64,000 nucleotides of DNA from Paucilactobacillus kaifaensis (GCF_005405145.1 NZ_BJDM01000002.1:62001-126000), one strand, 5' to 3'. Shown: positions 36,471 through 45,763, counted from the stretch's first letter. Made by a program: numbers and translations. The notes: generated from the letters alone by a model not told the origin.

Positions 36471-37016
36471 TTATTCTCCTTTAGATTTAATAACTTTAAT
36501 AAGTCGAGCTGGGACCCCACCTACAATTGTATTGGGTGACACATTACGTGTAACCACAGCACCAGCAGCAACAATTGCATTTGCACCAATTGTTACACCA
36601 GGTGTTACCGTAACATTTGCTCCCAACCAAGCATTGTCGTGAATGTACACAGGTTGTAACTCTAAATTACGCCGTTTCCCTGGTTCAACTCGATGGTTAA
36701 CTGACGCAATAGTTACATTAGGGCCAATCAAAACTTGGTCACCAATGTAAATCCCACCTAAATCGGTGAACATCGTCCCGCTGTTGATGAAGACTTTTTT
36801 ACCAATGTGTAAGTTACGGCCAAAATCCGAGTAAAATGGTAATCGAATTTCAGTTGTCGGATCTATCCGCTCATTAGTAACTTGACTAATAATTTCTCTA
36901 ATTTCCTCTTGGTTGTAAACACCTGAGTTTAATCGTTGAATCAATGGTTGGTTAATTGAGTTAATTTCTTCAACTTGATCATAAGTGGCAGTTCCTAAAT
37001 CCATCTTTGTTCCCAC
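36471..37016 (-). CDS. Sugar O-acetyltransferase, hexapeptide-repeat (LacA/Maa-like)
   Basis: 181 residues from GTG at 37016 (GGAG seven bases upstream); an internal ATG at 37004 is an alternative. Left-handed beta-helix hexapeptide repeats in the C-terminal half, with the catalytic-region segment ASVNHRVEPGKRR and IHDNAWLGANVTVTPGVTIG typical of maltose/galactoside acetyltransferases using acetyl-CoA. First gene of the LysR-linked operon. Confidence 0.87.
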   Translation of the reverse strand: MGTKMDLGTATYDQVEEINSINQPLIQRLNSGVYNQEEIREIISQVTNERIDPTTEIRLPFYSDFGRNLHIGKKVFINSGTMFTDLGGIYIGDQVLIGPNVTIASVNHRVEPGKRRNLELQPVYIHDNAWLGANVTVTPGVTIGANAIVAAGAVVTRNVSPNTIVGGVPARLIKVIKSKGE

Positions 37017-37049
37017 TGAATCACTCCATTTCTTTTTTTGATTGACTAT

Positions 37050-37093
37050 AGTATAAATGGTAACTATTATGATGTTAAATACTTATACAGTAT
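37050..37093 (-). promoter_or_regulatory. Promoter and LysR-type operator of the acetyltransferase-SDR operon
   Basis: Minus-strand TTAACA (37073-37078), 17 bases, TATACT (37050-37055). Touching the -35 is a T-N11-A dyad, ATACTTATACAGTAT (37079-37093), the classical LysR-regulator box, in the spacer shared with the divergent LysR gene. Confidence 0.7.
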
Positions 37094-37135
37094 CACTAGC
37101 TATAATAAATAGTTATGATAGAAAGGATCAATTTA

Positions 37136-38026
37136 ATGGACATTCGTGTACTACGTTACTTTGTTGCTATTGCGCAAGAACAAAACATTTCTCATGCCGC
37201 ACAGGTATTACATGTATCACAGCCTGCGTTATCACGCCAAATTGCTGATCTCGAAACCGAACTGAATATTAAATTATTTGATCGTGGTCACCGACAACTT
37301 AAATTGACACAAGAAGGTTATTATTTACTAGACCGTGCTCGCGAAATTATTGGAATGGTCGATAAGACAACCTATAACTTGCAAAAACAGGATGTAATTA
37401 GTGGAACACTCGACATTGGTGGCGGTGAAAGTGTCGCTATGAAATACGTCATGCAAACAATTCAACAAATCGTTCATCAATATCCAGAGGTTCACGTAAA
37501 TTTACGGAGTGGTGACGCAGGCTTGATTCAATCCCAGTTAGATAATGGTGTCTTAGAATTTGGCATCATCATGGGGCAGCGCCAGTTGAATAATTACAAC
37601 TCACTCACCTTACCAGAAGAAAATCATTGGGGGGTTTTAATGCGAGCTGACGAGCAACTCGCCCAAAATGATTCAATACATCCCCGAGATCTGATCGGGC
37701 GGCCTTTACTTGTCTCCGCCCAAGCAAACCAACGTGGCTTGTTTAAGGAATGGAGTAACGATCTTTTTGAACAATTCAACTTCATCGGCACCTATAATCT
37801 TATTTTCAATGCGAGCCTATTAATTAAAACGGGTGCTTGCATGGCGTTAACCTACGAGAATCTGATTGAAACAACTGAAAATAGTGAACTAACATTTCGG
37901 CCGCTAGCCCCGCAACTAAGCGATACTAATACACTGATCTGGAGTAAAAACCGCCGTTTACCAAACGTGAGCCAACTCTTTATCGATACTCTGCAAAAAA
38001 ACATTAATCAAATATCGCATAAATAA
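37136..38026 (+). CDS. LysR-family transcriptional regulator
   Basis: 296 residues from ATG at 37136 (GAAAGGATC upstream). N-terminal HTH MDIRVLRYFVAIAQEQNISHAAQVLHVSQPALSRQI is the LysR signature; a type-2 periplasmic-like effector domain follows (about 90-296). Divergent from the acetyltransferase-SDR operon with a good T-N11-A box between them, so this is its likely regulator. The effector is unknown. Confidence 0.92.
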   Translation: MDIRVLRYFVAIAQEQNISHAAQVLHVSQPALSRQIADLETELNIKLFDRGHRQLKLTQEGYYLLDRAREIIGMVDKTTYNLQKQDVISGTLDIGGGESVAMKYVMQTIQQIVHQYPEVHVNLRSGDAGLIQSQLDNGVLEFGIIMGQRQLNNYNSLTLPEENHWGVLMRADEQLAQNDSIHPRDLIGRPLLVSAQANQRGLFKEWSNDLFEQFNFIGTYNLIFNASLLIKTGACMALTYENLIETTENSELTFRPLAPQLSDTNTLIWSKNRRLPNVSQLFIDTLQKNINQISHK

Positions 38027-38041
38027 AAAATAAATTACCTA

Positions 38042-38070
38042 TTGACTTTAAAACAACACGTGTTAACATA
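38042..38070 (+). promoter_or_regulatory. Probable promoter/operator of the NmrA-Rrf2 pair
   Basis: TTGACT (38042-38047) is followed by a perfect palindrome AACACGTGTT (38056-38065) and a CATATA-like -10 region. The palindrome in the promoter core could bind the Rrf2 protein encoded downstream. The spacing of the -10 is not ideal. Confidence 0.4.
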
Positions 38071-38121
38071 TAGTTGTTATTAATAAAACAACAGGTCAAT
38101 TTGAAAGGATGTCTTTTATTT

Positions 38122-38982
38122 ATGAAATATGCTATTACCGCTGCAACTGGTAACTTCGGTCAAACTGCTGTTAAGGAACTTTTAAACTTAACAAATAACG
38201 ACGATGATATTATTGCTATCGTTCGCAATACTGATAAAGCAAAAGATTTGTTACCAGATGAAATCGAAATTCGCCAAGGTAATTACGCGGATGAAGCTTC
38301 AATGGAAGCTGCGTTGCAAGGAGTCGATCGTCTCCTATTTATTTCATCGCAACCAGGCGCTGAGGTTGCCCGTGTCGTTCAACACCAAAATGTTGTCAAA
38401 GCCTTAACTGCTGCCAAAGTTAATTTTGTCGCTTACACTAGCTTTCCTAACGCTCAAGCATCAACTAGTGCACTCGCAAGTGACCATAAATTAACTGAAG
38501 ATGCGATCAAACAAAGCAACGTTGCCCATTCTTTTATTCGCAACAATTGGTACATTGAAAACGAAATGGGTTTGATCCAAAATGGAGTCGCTAACCACAC
38601 TGTTTCTTATTGGGCCAGCAATAATGCCGGTTGGGCGTTGGAACGAGAATTTGCCGCAGCGGCTGCTAAAGTGTTAACATTAAGCAATCCAAAAGAAGTT
38701 TATGAATTCGCTGGTCCAGCCCGTTCCTATGCAGAACTGGGTACCGCTATCAAACAAGCAACTGGCAATGATTTTGCTGTTCATCAAGTTTCCGCACAAG
38801 AATATCAGTCAGAGTTAGAATCTACCGGATTAGATAAAGATACAGCTGCTCTTTTCAGTTCTTTCCAAGCACCCATTAATGACGGTTCTTTGAACGAAGA
38901 TACTACTGATCTTCCGGATGTTCTTGGGCATGATCTAACCAGCTTGCCTGTGGCAATCAAGGAAATTATTAATAGAAAATAG
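38122..38982 (+). CDS. NmrA-like NAD(P)H-binding oxidoreductase (QorB/YwnB-like)
   Basis: 286 residues from ATG at 38122 (AAAGGATG upstream). Rossmann start MKYAITAATGNFGQTAVKEL, acidic/Arg segment IVRNTDKAKDL, then LLFISSQPGAE and HSFIRNNWYIENEMG, the pattern of QorB-type NAD(P)H:quinone reductases. Ten bases upstream of an Rrf2-family gene; a YwnA(Rrf2)-YwnB pairing is known in Bacillus, so the regulator probably controls this gene. Confidence 0.82.
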   Translation: MKYAITAATGNFGQTAVKELLNLTNNDDDIIAIVRNTDKAKDLLPDEIEIRQGNYADEASMEAALQGVDRLLFISSQPGAEVARVVQHQNVVKALTAAKVNFVAYTSFPNAQASTSALASDHKLTEDAIKQSNVAHSFIRNNWYIENEMGLIQNGVANHTVSYWASNNAGWALEREFAAAAAKVLTLSNPKEVYEFAGPARSYAELGTAIKQATGNDFAVHQVSAQEYQSELESTGLDKDTAALFSSFQAPINDGSLNEDTTDLPDVLGHDLTSLPVAIKEIINRK

Positions 38983-38992
38983 GTGTAATGCC

Positions 38993-39421
38993 ATGAAATA
39001 CTCCCACAAGTTAAGTGATGCAATTCATATTTTGGCTTATTTAGTTATTTATCAGGATGCCGATCTATCCAGCAAGGCTATTGCCGCTAGCATTGAATCA
39101 AATGCTAGTGTTGTTCGTAATCTAATGTCGGACTTACGCAAGGCTGGTCTAATTACTACTCAACCGGGCAGTGCCACCACAACACTTAGTGTGGAGCCAA
39201 GCAAAATCACAATTTTTGATGTCTTTCGGGCAATTAATATGGATCATGATTTGTTACATGTTGATCCTAAAACCAATCCGCAGTGTATTGTTGGTGGTAA
39301 TATTCAAGATGCATTAAACATATATTATGACGATATCCAGCAAGCCGCATTTCACCGGATGAAAGAAATTACGATTCAAAATATCACAGACGATATTTTG
39401 AGTCGACATCGTGCAAAATAA
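38993..39421 (+). CDS. Rrf2-family transcriptional regulator (YwnA-like)
   Basis: 142 residues. Rrf2 winged helix with KLSDAIHILAYLV, SSKAIAASIESNASVVRNLMSDLRKAGLI, and the YwnA-type C-terminal NPQCIVGGNIQDAL containing the single Cys. It lacks the three-Cys cluster of IscR/NsrR, so a thiol switch rather than Fe-S sensing is likelier. Co-transcribed with the NmrA-like gene. Confidence 0.88.
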   Translation: MKYSHKLSDAIHILAYLVIYQDADLSSKAIAASIESNASVVRNLMSDLRKAGLITTQPGSATTTLSVEPSKITIFDVFRAINMDHDLLHVDPKTNPQCIVGGNIQDALNIYYDDIQQAAFHRMKEITIQNITDDILSRHRAK

Positions 39422-39471
39422 AAAGGGATTTGAAAAAGAAAATTGATTTCTTTTTCAAATCCTTATTTTAT
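39422..39471. terminator. Bidirectional terminator
   Basis: AAGGGATTTGAAAAAGAAA/TTTCTTTTTCAAATCCTT stem with A-rich and T-rich flanks between the Rrf2 and gap genes. Confidence 0.88.
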
Positions 39472-39528
39472 TTCAAATCAGTAGTTGCTTAAATCCTTGT
39501 TTTAACATTTAACTTATTGAAGTCTCCA

Positions 39529-40539
39529 CTACAGTTCTGCAAAATGTGATGCCGTTCGAACCATGTTGGAAATGAAACCATATTCATTGTCAAACCAAGT
39601 AGCAGTTTTGACAACCTGATAATCTCCATTAGTAGTAACTTCAGTTAAGGTTGGATCAAATACCCCACCGTGGGTATCGCCAATAATATCTGACGATACA
39701 ATTTCATCGTCATTCCAACCAAACGATGGATTATTATCAGTATGTGGTTTAATGGCATTATTAATCTGGTCTGCAGTGACCCCTTTGGCATCAAGAACTG
39801 ACACTAACTCACAAACAGAACCATCAATCACTGCCACTCGTTGGGCGTGACCTTGAAGATGACCATCCAATTCCGGAATAACTAGACCAATTGCTTTTGC
39901 AGCACCAGTGGAATGTGGAATTGTGTTAGCTGAAGCCGTTCTATTTGGTCTTAGCTTAGATCCTTTTGGCCCATCAAGAATCATCTGTGAACTAGTGAAG
40001 GCATGGATTACAGTCATCGTACCAACCTCTAGACCAAACTCTTTATTAAGCCAATATGCCATTGGCGCCAAAGCATTAGTCGTACATGAGCCGGCCGAAA
40101 TAATCTGATCACCAGCATCAAGGCTATCCTGATTAACACCATAAACGATAGTTTTAATTGGCCCTGCCGGTGCTGAAATGAGTACTTTTTTGACACCTGC
40201 ATCCAAATGAGCCTGTGACTTTTCTTTGGAGGTGTAAAAACCAGTACACTCAAGTACTAATTCAACTCCATCTTTTGTTGCCCATGGAATATCACGTGCA
40301 TCCCGTTGTGCGTAAACTCGGTATGCTTTTCCATCAATGACCAGTGAATCATCCGTTGCACTAACATCATATGGCGCTGTTCCATGCGTAGTATCGTACT
40401 TAAACAGGTAAGCAAGCATCGACGGAGTTGTTAAATCATTAATTGCAACAACTTCAATATTGGGATCATTGAGTTCCAAAATCCGACGAAGAGTAAGTCT
40501 TCCAATCCGACCAAATCCATTAATACCAATCTTTACCAT
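39529..40539 (-). CDS. gap: Glyceraldehyde-3-phosphate dehydrogenase
   Basis: 336 residues. NAD fold [15 protein letters not shown], catalytic Cys152 in [12 protein letters not shown] and His179 in [17 protein letters not shown] and WFDNEYGF are intact. Converts glyceraldehyde-3-phosphate to 1,3-bisphosphoglycerate. It is not beside cggR, pgk or tpi, so it is either a relocated main copy or a second isozyme; SAGSC in place of the common SNASC/SGASC and the isolated site favour the latter. The long leader upstream carries a dyad at its promoter. Confidence 0.93.
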   Translation of the reverse strand: MVKIGINGFGRIGRLTLRRILELNDPNIEVVAINDLTTPSMLAYLFKYDTTHGTAPYDVSATDDSLVIDGKAYRVYAQRDARDIPWATKDGVELVLECTGFYTSKEKSQAHLDAGVKKVLISAPAGPIKTIVYGVNQDSLDAGDQIISAGSCTTNALAPMAYWLNKEFGLEVGTMTVIHAFTSSQMILDGPKGSKLRPNRTASANTIPHSTGAAKAIGLVIPELDGHLQGHAQRVAVIDGSVCELVSVLDAKGVTADQINNAIKPHTDNNPSFGWNDDEIVSSDIIGDTHGGVFDPTLTEVTTNGDYQVVKTATWFDNEYGFISNMVRTASHFAEL

Positions 40540-40747
40540 TTTGATTCCTCCTATCGCAGAGTGTTAATTCAGCCACCTAAATCTAGGCATTTGGTTAAAT
40601 TAGCACGTTTCAAACAAACAATAGCAAACCAACATCAAATCAGAGTAAAAACGTGTGCTATTGCACCTCCTTAAATGTTGCACCTGAAAAGTATGATAAA
40701 ACAAAACCATTTAGGATTTATTAACTATCCCAATAGTGATATTAGTC

Positions 40748-40772
40748 TTGATTGAGAGAAAAAGTCAATCAA
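40748..40772 (-). promoter_or_regulatory. Perfect 8-bp inverted repeat over the gap promoter
   Basis: TTGATTGA (40748-40755) and TCAATCAA (40765-40772) flank nine bases and cover the -35 and part of the spacer. Position and symmetry suit a repressor operator; the cognate protein is unknown. Confidence 0.5.
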
Positions 40773-40857
40773 TCGATATTGGTAAATGTAAGAGTTTTTT
40801 ATTTGCTATAAGATGATTATTAATAATTTGAATTTGAGTGCGCGTAATAAAAATAAG

Positions 40858-40884
40858 AAAAAAAGCGAAGAATCTCTTCTTCAC
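40858..40884 (-). terminator. Terminator of the second marR-family gene
   Basis: Stem GTGAAGAA/TTCTTCGC (40865-40872 with 40877-40884, one G-U), tetraloop GAGA, then TTTTTTT on the minus strand. Confidence 0.82.
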
Positions 40885-40934
40885 TGGCTAAACGCAAATT
40901 TTTTAGATTTACTACAATCATTTGTAAATTAAAG

Positions 40935-41441
40935 CTATTTTTTAAACTGCTTTAAGTACCGACTGGCGAATAGTTTATGAAACTTAACTCCTAGGGTTGG
41001 ATTGGCTGCATCTATATCGGCGTACATAGCCACCGTAATTTTATTAAGTAAGAATGACAGCTGATCAAGTTCGTCATCCGAAAGTAATTTCACAAATGGT
41101 GGCACTTCCTGATCAGCAGATTCAATTGCTTGGCGACCCGCAGTTGTTAAATTAACTAAGTTGATCCGTCGATCACTCTGTGATTTGGTTAAAGTTACTA
41201 GGTCGCGTTTAACAAGTTTATAGACAAATTCACTCGTAGATTGAGGTGACATTCCTAGTCGTGTCGCGAGTTGTCGTTGTGATAAATGATCTTCATCAGC
41301 TAATGCCAGTAAAATTTTGCCTTGTCCCTCAACCGTCAAGTGTGGGCGTGCTTGCTTGACGATATCATCATAAATTTTACTGAGTTGCTCATACTCAGCT
41401 AATTTTCCTGCGGCCAATTCTGCCTTAATCTCGTTTGCCAC
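40935..41441 (-). CDS. MarR-family transcriptional regulator
   Basis: 168 residues. Winged helix with QGKILLALADEDHLSQRQLATRLGMSPQSTSEFVYKLVKRDLVTLTKSQSDRRINLVNLT, the MarR signature including the DRR wing. Divergent from an ABC drug-efflux-type pair, with a 10-bp-arm palindrome over that pair's transcription start, so it is most likely its repressor. Confidence 0.88.
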   Translation of the reverse strand: MANEIKAELAAGKLAEYEQLSKIYDDIVKQARPHLTVEGQGKILLALADEDHLSQRQLATRLGMSPQSTSEFVYKLVKRDLVTLTKSQSDRRINLVNLTTAGRQAIESADQEVPPFVKLLSDDELDQLSFLLNKITVAMYADIDAANPTLGVKFHKLFASRYLKQFKK

Positions 41442-41511
41442 TACTAATCATCCCATTCATTTCGTTATTTGCTTAAGTATACAACATTCCAAAAATTCAG
41501 GCGACAGCTGC

Positions 41512-41566
41512 TTGACAATTTAATCAGGTGCCCTTATTATATATTTGATCAGGTGGCCTGATCAAA
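41512..41566 (+). promoter_or_regulatory. Promoter with MarR-type operator of the ABC exporter genes
   Basis: TTGACA (41512-41517), 17 bases, TATTAT (41535-41540). A perfect palindrome with 10-bp arms TTTGATCAGG/CCTGATCAAA around TGG (41544-41566) covers the start point. A second half-site ATCAGGTG lies inside the promoter spacer. Confidence 0.8.
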
Positions 41567-41580
41567 TGGAGGCTAAAGAT

Positions 41581-42522
41581 ATGAATAACGATAATGTCAT
41601 TAAAGTAACGAAGATTCAGAAACAATTTGGCAGCAAAGCAGCAGTGAAAGATGTCTCGTTTGATATCAAGAAAGGAGAAATTTTTGGGCTATTAGGTCCA
41701 AACGGAGCTGGAAAGACAACGCTAATCAGGATGATGACAACTTTGTTGCGTCAAGATGCGGGAGAAATTTTATTGAATGGCTATAATACACTGACACAAA
41801 GTCGCCTGACCCGGCAGCAGTTTAGTGTAACTGGTCAAACTGCAGCGATAGATCAAGATTTGACTGCTCGGGAAAATTTAATAATTTTCGGTAAGTTAAA
41901 CGGACTAACTCGCGCAGATGCCCGTAACCGAGCTAGCGAATTATTAGCAGACTTTGACCTAATTAATTCAGCCGATCAAACGTTAGCCACATTCTCTGGG
42001 GGCATGCGTCGTCGCTTGGATTTAGCTATTAGTTTGATTGGTAAACCGTCTATTCTTTTTTTAGATGAGCCAACCACCGGATTAGATCCACGAACACGGA
42101 CACAAATGTGGCGAGCCATTCAAAAACTAGTTGCCAAAGGATCAACAGTTCTGTTAACAACTCAATATTTGGAAGAAGCAGATTACCTAGCTGATCGAAT
42201 TGCCCTTATCGACCATGGCCAGATGATCACAATGGGAACCCCGAGTGAATTAAAAAAACAAGTTGGGGGAATGCAACTCCGAATTGAAGTAACAGATTTA
42301 CAATCAGTGCCCCAAGCCCAGACAATTGTCCACGATGCTTTGTCACTGCCCGTTAGTACAAATGACCAGACACTAACGGTATTAATTGATAGCACAAAAA
42401 TGCAGCTAGTCGCGAAAATTTTAAATCAACTTCATGATATGAAAATTTCAATCAATAATTTTGCAATTGAAGCTCCATCATTGGATGACGTTTTCTTGAA
42501 AATGACAGTTGGTAAAAATTAA
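41581..42522 (+). CDS. ABC-2 exporter ATP-binding protein (DrrA-like)
   Basis: 313 residues from ATG at 41581 (GGAGG ten bases upstream; the in-frame ATG at 41545 lies within the operator). Walker [10 protein letters not shown], signature [13 protein letters not shown], Walker [14 protein letters not shown], switch [11 protein letters not shown]. The DrrA-like C-terminal extension (about 230-313) is present. Powers the permease encoded 13 bases downstream; drug or lipid export is the family role. Confidence 0.88.
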   Translation: MNNDNVIKVTKIQKQFGSKAAVKDVSFDIKKGEIFGLLGPNGAGKTTLIRMMTTLLRQDAGEILLNGYNTLTQSRLTRQQFSVTGQTAAIDQDLTARENLIIFGKLNGLTRADARNRASELLADFDLINSADQTLATFSGGMRRRLDLAISLIGKPSILFLDEPTTGLDPRTRTQMWRAIQKLVAKGSTVLLTTQYLEEADYLADRIALIDHGQMITMGTPSELKKQVGGMQLRIEVTDLQSVPQAQTIVHDALSLPVSTNDQTLTVLIDSTKMQLVAKILNQLHDMKISINNFAIEAPSLDDVFLKMTVGKN

Positions 42523-42535
42523 GGAGAGACAAATT

Positions 42536-43312
42536 ATGAAATTAGCTATCACAAAAAATCATATTGGTTCTAATATACTTACTATGACGCATCGCAACCT
42601 ACTCAAGACTTTGCACAATCCAGACAGTCTCAGTGACGTCATCATTGAACCAATAATTTTTACATTGCTGTTTGGGTATCTATTCGGTGGCGTAATTGCC
42701 GGTAGTGTCCACGCCTACTTACCAATGTTAGTATCTGGAATTATGGTTCAAAGTATTCTAAATGCTGCTTCAGGTTCAGGACAACAATTGCGTGAAGATA
42801 TTAACGCTGGGGTCTTTGATCGGTTTAAAACTTTACCGATTTCACCAATTGCACCGTTAGCCGGCCAGTTAGTCGGTGACATTTTTCGTCTGTTTCTTTC
42901 AGGAGTAATTACTCTAATAACGGCTTTCTTGATGGGCTGGCGATCAACAGTTAACTTACCAACACTTGTCGCAGCACTGCTGTTGGCTATCTTTATTGGT
43001 TGGTCTACCTCATGGATTTTTGCTTTGGTTGGCTTAGTGGCAAAGAATGCTGAATTAATTGGCAGTTTATCAATGATTATCATCTTAGTGATGACATTTT
43101 TATCCAATGCCTTTATTCCAACGAATACGTTACCACGATTTATCCAGACCATAGTTAAGATTAATCCTGTTACCTTGACCATCACAGCAATCAGAACAAT
43201 CCTGCAAACTGGTAGTTGGGGTAGTAATGCCACAATGGTACTTATTAGTGGCGGAATCATCATCTTGATTTTTATGCCATTAACTGTTTTTGTTTACCAA
43301 CGGCGAGACTGA
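42536..43312 (+). CDS. ABC-2 family transporter permease (DrrB-like)
   Basis: 258 residues from ATG at 42536 (AAGGAG upstream). Six membrane helices, with the ABC-2 signature region FKTLPISPIAPLAGQLVGD and the FLSNAFIPTNTLP segment near helix 5. Forms the export channel with the preceding ATPase; both are probably repressed by the divergent MarR protein until a toxic compound binds it. Confidence 0.87.
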   Translation: MKLAITKNHIGSNILTMTHRNLLKTLHNPDSLSDVIIEPIIFTLLFGYLFGGVIAGSVHAYLPMLVSGIMVQSILNAASGSGQQLREDINAGVFDRFKTLPISPIAPLAGQLVGDIFRLFLSGVITLITAFLMGWRSTVNLPTLVAALLLAIFIGWSTSWIFALVGLVAKNAELIGSLSMIIILVMTFLSNAFIPTNTLPRFIQTIVKINPVTLTITAIRTILQTGSWGSNATMVLISGGIIILIFMPLTVFVYQRRD

Positions 43313-43416
43313 GCTGATTGTATTACTTAAAAAACAACACATGTTGAGGAAAAAATTATGGTCATTATGTCCCCCTTATTGCTTAGCTCTGGCAACAAAA
43401 AAATGATGTGATATCT

Positions 43417-43459
43417 AAAAGTGTCTCGCGAATTGATTCCCAATTAGCGAGACACTTTT
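43417..43459. terminator. Bidirectional terminator
   Basis: AAAAGTGTCTCGC/GCGAGACACTTTT stem (43417-43429 with 43447-43459) with an inner AATTG/CAATT pairing, between convergent genes. Confidence 0.92.
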
Positions 43460-43487
43460 AATCAAATTAATCTGAAAAAACCACTAG

Positions 43488-44291
43488 TTAATTAATGATA
43501 TTCATAGTCAACTTACCCAATTGGCTAATTTCACCAGTAAGCAGATCACCCTTTTTAAGGTACACCTCTGGATCATGTCCTACTCCCGTACCACTTGGAG
43601 TTCCAGTAAATATCAAGTCACCTGGTCGTAATTCAACAATTGATGAAAAATAGCTGATTAAAGCTGCAGGGCTGAAAACCATTTGCTCCAACAATGATTG
43701 TTGCATAGTTTGATCATTCACCTGGGTAGTAATTTCTAGTTTTGCTAAATCATCAATTTCATCCGGGGTAGTCAGCCATGGACCAGTGGGCGAATAGTGT
43801 TCAAATGATTTGCCCAGTGAAAACTGAGCTGGCTGGTTTGCAAACTGAACATCGCGGTCAGAAATATCTTCACCAACCATATAACCTGCTAGATATGACG
43901 GTGCATTATGCTCACTAATATCTCTACCAGCTTTACCAATCACTAATACTAACTCTGTTTCCCAATCAGTACGTGGACCATGCCGCTTAACTTCAGTATT
44001 AGGGTCAGCCAATGAACTAGCAAACTTAGTAAATGTGCTGGGCGTTTTTGGTAGATCCAATTGAATTTCCTTTGAATGATCAACGTAGTTCATTCCCACT
44101 GCCAGGATTTGAGTTGGTTCTGCCACTGGTGCTTGTAACTGCTTAACATTAAATTCTACTAGCTCACCTAGATCTAAGTCATCTCTTGATTGTAGTGCTG
44201 CTGCTTCGACCGTTTTAAAGTTCTTGATTGTCCGACCATGTTGGCTATCTTCAATCAAAAAAGGTTGGTTAGCTAATCTTGCAATTTTCAT
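43488..44291 (-). CDS. Fumarylacetoacetate hydrolase-family protein
   Basis: 267 residues from ATG at 44291 (GAGGGTG upstream). C-terminal FAH domain (about 60-265) with VGMNYVDHSKE, the metal-site region WETELVLVIGKAGRDI and LIFTGTPSGTGVG. The family cleaves C-C bonds or decarboxylates/tautomerises acylpyruvates and oxaloacetate; many bacterial members are oxaloacetate decarboxylases or acylpyruvases. Single gene; the substrate is not indicated by its context. Confidence 0.87.
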   Translation of the reverse strand: MKIARLANQPFLIEDSQHGRTIKNFKTVEAAALQSRDDLDLGELVEFNVKQLQAPVAEPTQILAVGMNYVDHSKEIQLDLPKTPSTFTKFASSLADPNTEVKRHGPRTDWETELVLVIGKAGRDISEHNAPSYLAGYMVGEDISDRDVQFANQPAQFSLGKSFEHYSPTGPWLTTPDEIDDLAKLEITTQVNDQTMQQSLLEQMVFSPAALISYFSSIVELRPGDLIFTGTPSGTGVGHDPEVYLKKGDLLTGEISQLGKLTMNIIN

Positions 44292-44488
44292 AAAATGCAC
44301 CCTCTTAAATTTTTACTAACTAATCACAATAGCTAGTTTGTAAATCTTAAACTGATTTTATTTTAGTTGGTAAGCGATTAATTATCAAATGCATTTGGTG
44401 TCGCTTTACATCAAAAATGGAAGCTATTTTGAAAATAGATCTAATTTTCACATCAGTATAGTATAATAGTCGCTATCAGCCGAGGGGA

Positions 44489-45220
44489 GTGAGCATTATC
44501 TACATAGTAGGAACAGGAACATTTGTCAACACAGTTGCAGTTGTTGTTGGCGGCATCATTGGGTACATATTTCAACGCTTATTGAATGAAAAACTCAAAA
44601 CAGCAATCATGCAGGCTATTGGTGTGGCCGTTATTTTCATTGGCTTTGCTGGTGCTTTGGCCCAAATTCTAGTTATTCATGACAATCATATTAGTACCAC
44701 CGGAACGATCATGGCAACCATCTCACTGGTTTTAGGAACCTTGGTCGGTGAAATAATTGATATTGACCATCAATTCGTTAAATTTGGTAAATGGCTGCGT
44801 CGTCGTATTGGTTCTCCCGACGACTCCAAATTTGTTGATGGCTTTGTCAGTGCTTCGCTAACGGTCTGTGTGGGTGCCATGGCAGTCATTGGCCCACTAC
44901 AAGATGCACTACAACATGATCCCACCATGTTATTTACAAAGGCCATCTTGGATGCAGTTGTTGTAGCCATCTACGCATCCGCTTTTGGCCTAGGAGCAGT
45001 ATTTAGTGCATTACCCGTCTTTATTTTTCAAATGGTAATCACATTACTAGCCGTACTGATTAATCAATTTTTATCGACCGCAATGACTAATGGTATTTCT
45101 TTAGTGGGTTCAATGATGATTTTTTGCATCGGGGTAAATTTGTTGTTTAATATGGAAATTCGCGTGGCTAATATGTTACCAGCGTTGATTGTGGTTGTGT
45201 TATATGTGGCATACATTTAA
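44489..45220 (+). CDS. DUF554 membrane protein (YdfK/YqgA-like)
   Basis: About 243 residues, six to seven hydrophobic segments. The pattern GTFVNTVAVVVGGIIGYIFQRLL at the N-terminus and GEIIDIDHQFVKFGKWLRRR is that of DUF554. The start is unsure: GTG at 44489 lies almost on the GAGGGGA ribosome site, and an ATT three codons later would be better spaced. Function of the family is not established; a transport role is supposed. Confidence 0.8.
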   Translation: MSIIYIVGTGTFVNTVAVVVGGIIGYIFQRLLNEKLKTAIMQAIGVAVIFIGFAGALAQILVIHDNHISTTGTIMATISLVLGTLVGEIIDIDHQFVKFGKWLRRRIGSPDDSKFVDGFVSASLTVCVGAMAVIGPLQDALQHDPTMLFTKAILDAVVVAIYASAFGLGAVFSALPVFIFQMVITLLAVLINQFLSTAMTNGISLVGSMMIFCIGVNLLFNMEIRVANMLPALIVVVLYVAYI

Positions 45221-45322
45221 GTAAAAAAGTTTCACAAATATCTTTACCTATGGAATACTTCGTCACTTTGCTTACAACAATATATAAATTAGATCGTTAA
45301 TTTATTCTTATAAACACTAAAC

Positions 45323-45355
45323 CCCGATAATTTGAAGTATTTTCAAATTATCGGG
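45323..45355 (+). terminator. Terminator of the DUF554 gene
   Basis: Perfect 14-bp stem CCCGATAATTTGAA/TTCAAATTATCGGG with a 5-base loop, followed by TATTTTATT. The 45356-45560 stretch beyond it holds nothing I can identify. Confidence 0.9.
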
Positions 45356-45560
45356 TATTTTATTATCAGTGATGTAAGTAGTTAGTGTACGATCAGCTGT
45401 AACTTATTTGTTACTAGCGCCTATAAGACTAAAAAACATTTACTAGAAATATCAATAAACTTCCTTAATTAGCAATATTTTAAAAATGAAATCAAGAACT
45501 GTATCTCGTCAATTAAACCAAAATAAATAACATAGAATACCGGAATTTAGCGATAAAACT

Positions 45561-45656
45561 AGCTAAGTATTCTCCAATACTTAGCTTTATATTTAAACTA
45601 AATACCGTTAAATTAATTATTGAGTTTTAAATTTTATATCTAAATAACTGTCGAAA
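45561..45656. repeat. Diverged copy of the guaA downstream flank (outer remnant)
   Basis: ACTTAGCTTTATAT (from 45578), AAATACCGTTAAAT (45599-45612) and TTTTATATCTAAAT...GTCGAA (to 45656) reproduce, in order, the sequence after and into the 3' end of guaA at 56544-56632. The core TTATTCCCACTC is missing here. A hairpin AGCTAAGTATT/AATACTTAGCT (45561-45586) stands where guaA has its terminator. Read as a scar of an older guaA-directed integration or the original chromosomal flank. Confidence 0.65.
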
Positions 45657-45763
45657 AATAACCGCTTTCTTTGTGGGATAATTCGAAACATAAATAAATT
45701 TCAAGATGCAAAGTGCAGCCGTAATAGTTTTAATTGTCATCGCGAAGAAGTTAACCTGCATGT

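Larger units (their letters stand above)
40540..40934 (-). promoter_or_regulatory. Leader and promoter region of gap
   Basis: 395-base gap. Minus-strand promoter TTGACT (40763-40768), 18 bases, TAATAT (40739-40744), giving a leader of about 190 bases. Inside the leader is an unused AAGGAGG and two competing pairings: CAATAGC with GCTATTG, and TAGCACACGTTT with AAACGTGCTA (two-base bulge). No T-run follows, so a translational or stability role is likelier than attenuation. Confidence 0.5.

Noticed and set aside
40590-40650. Cys-rich 11-codon frame (MLVCYCLFETC) in the gap leader as a control peptide
   Set aside because: No ribosome site at a workable distance and no terminator after it; probably chance.
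43328-43350. Palindrome-like CAACACATGTTG after the ABC permease gene as an operator
   Set aside because: It is imperfect and lies downstream of the gene with no promoter nearby.
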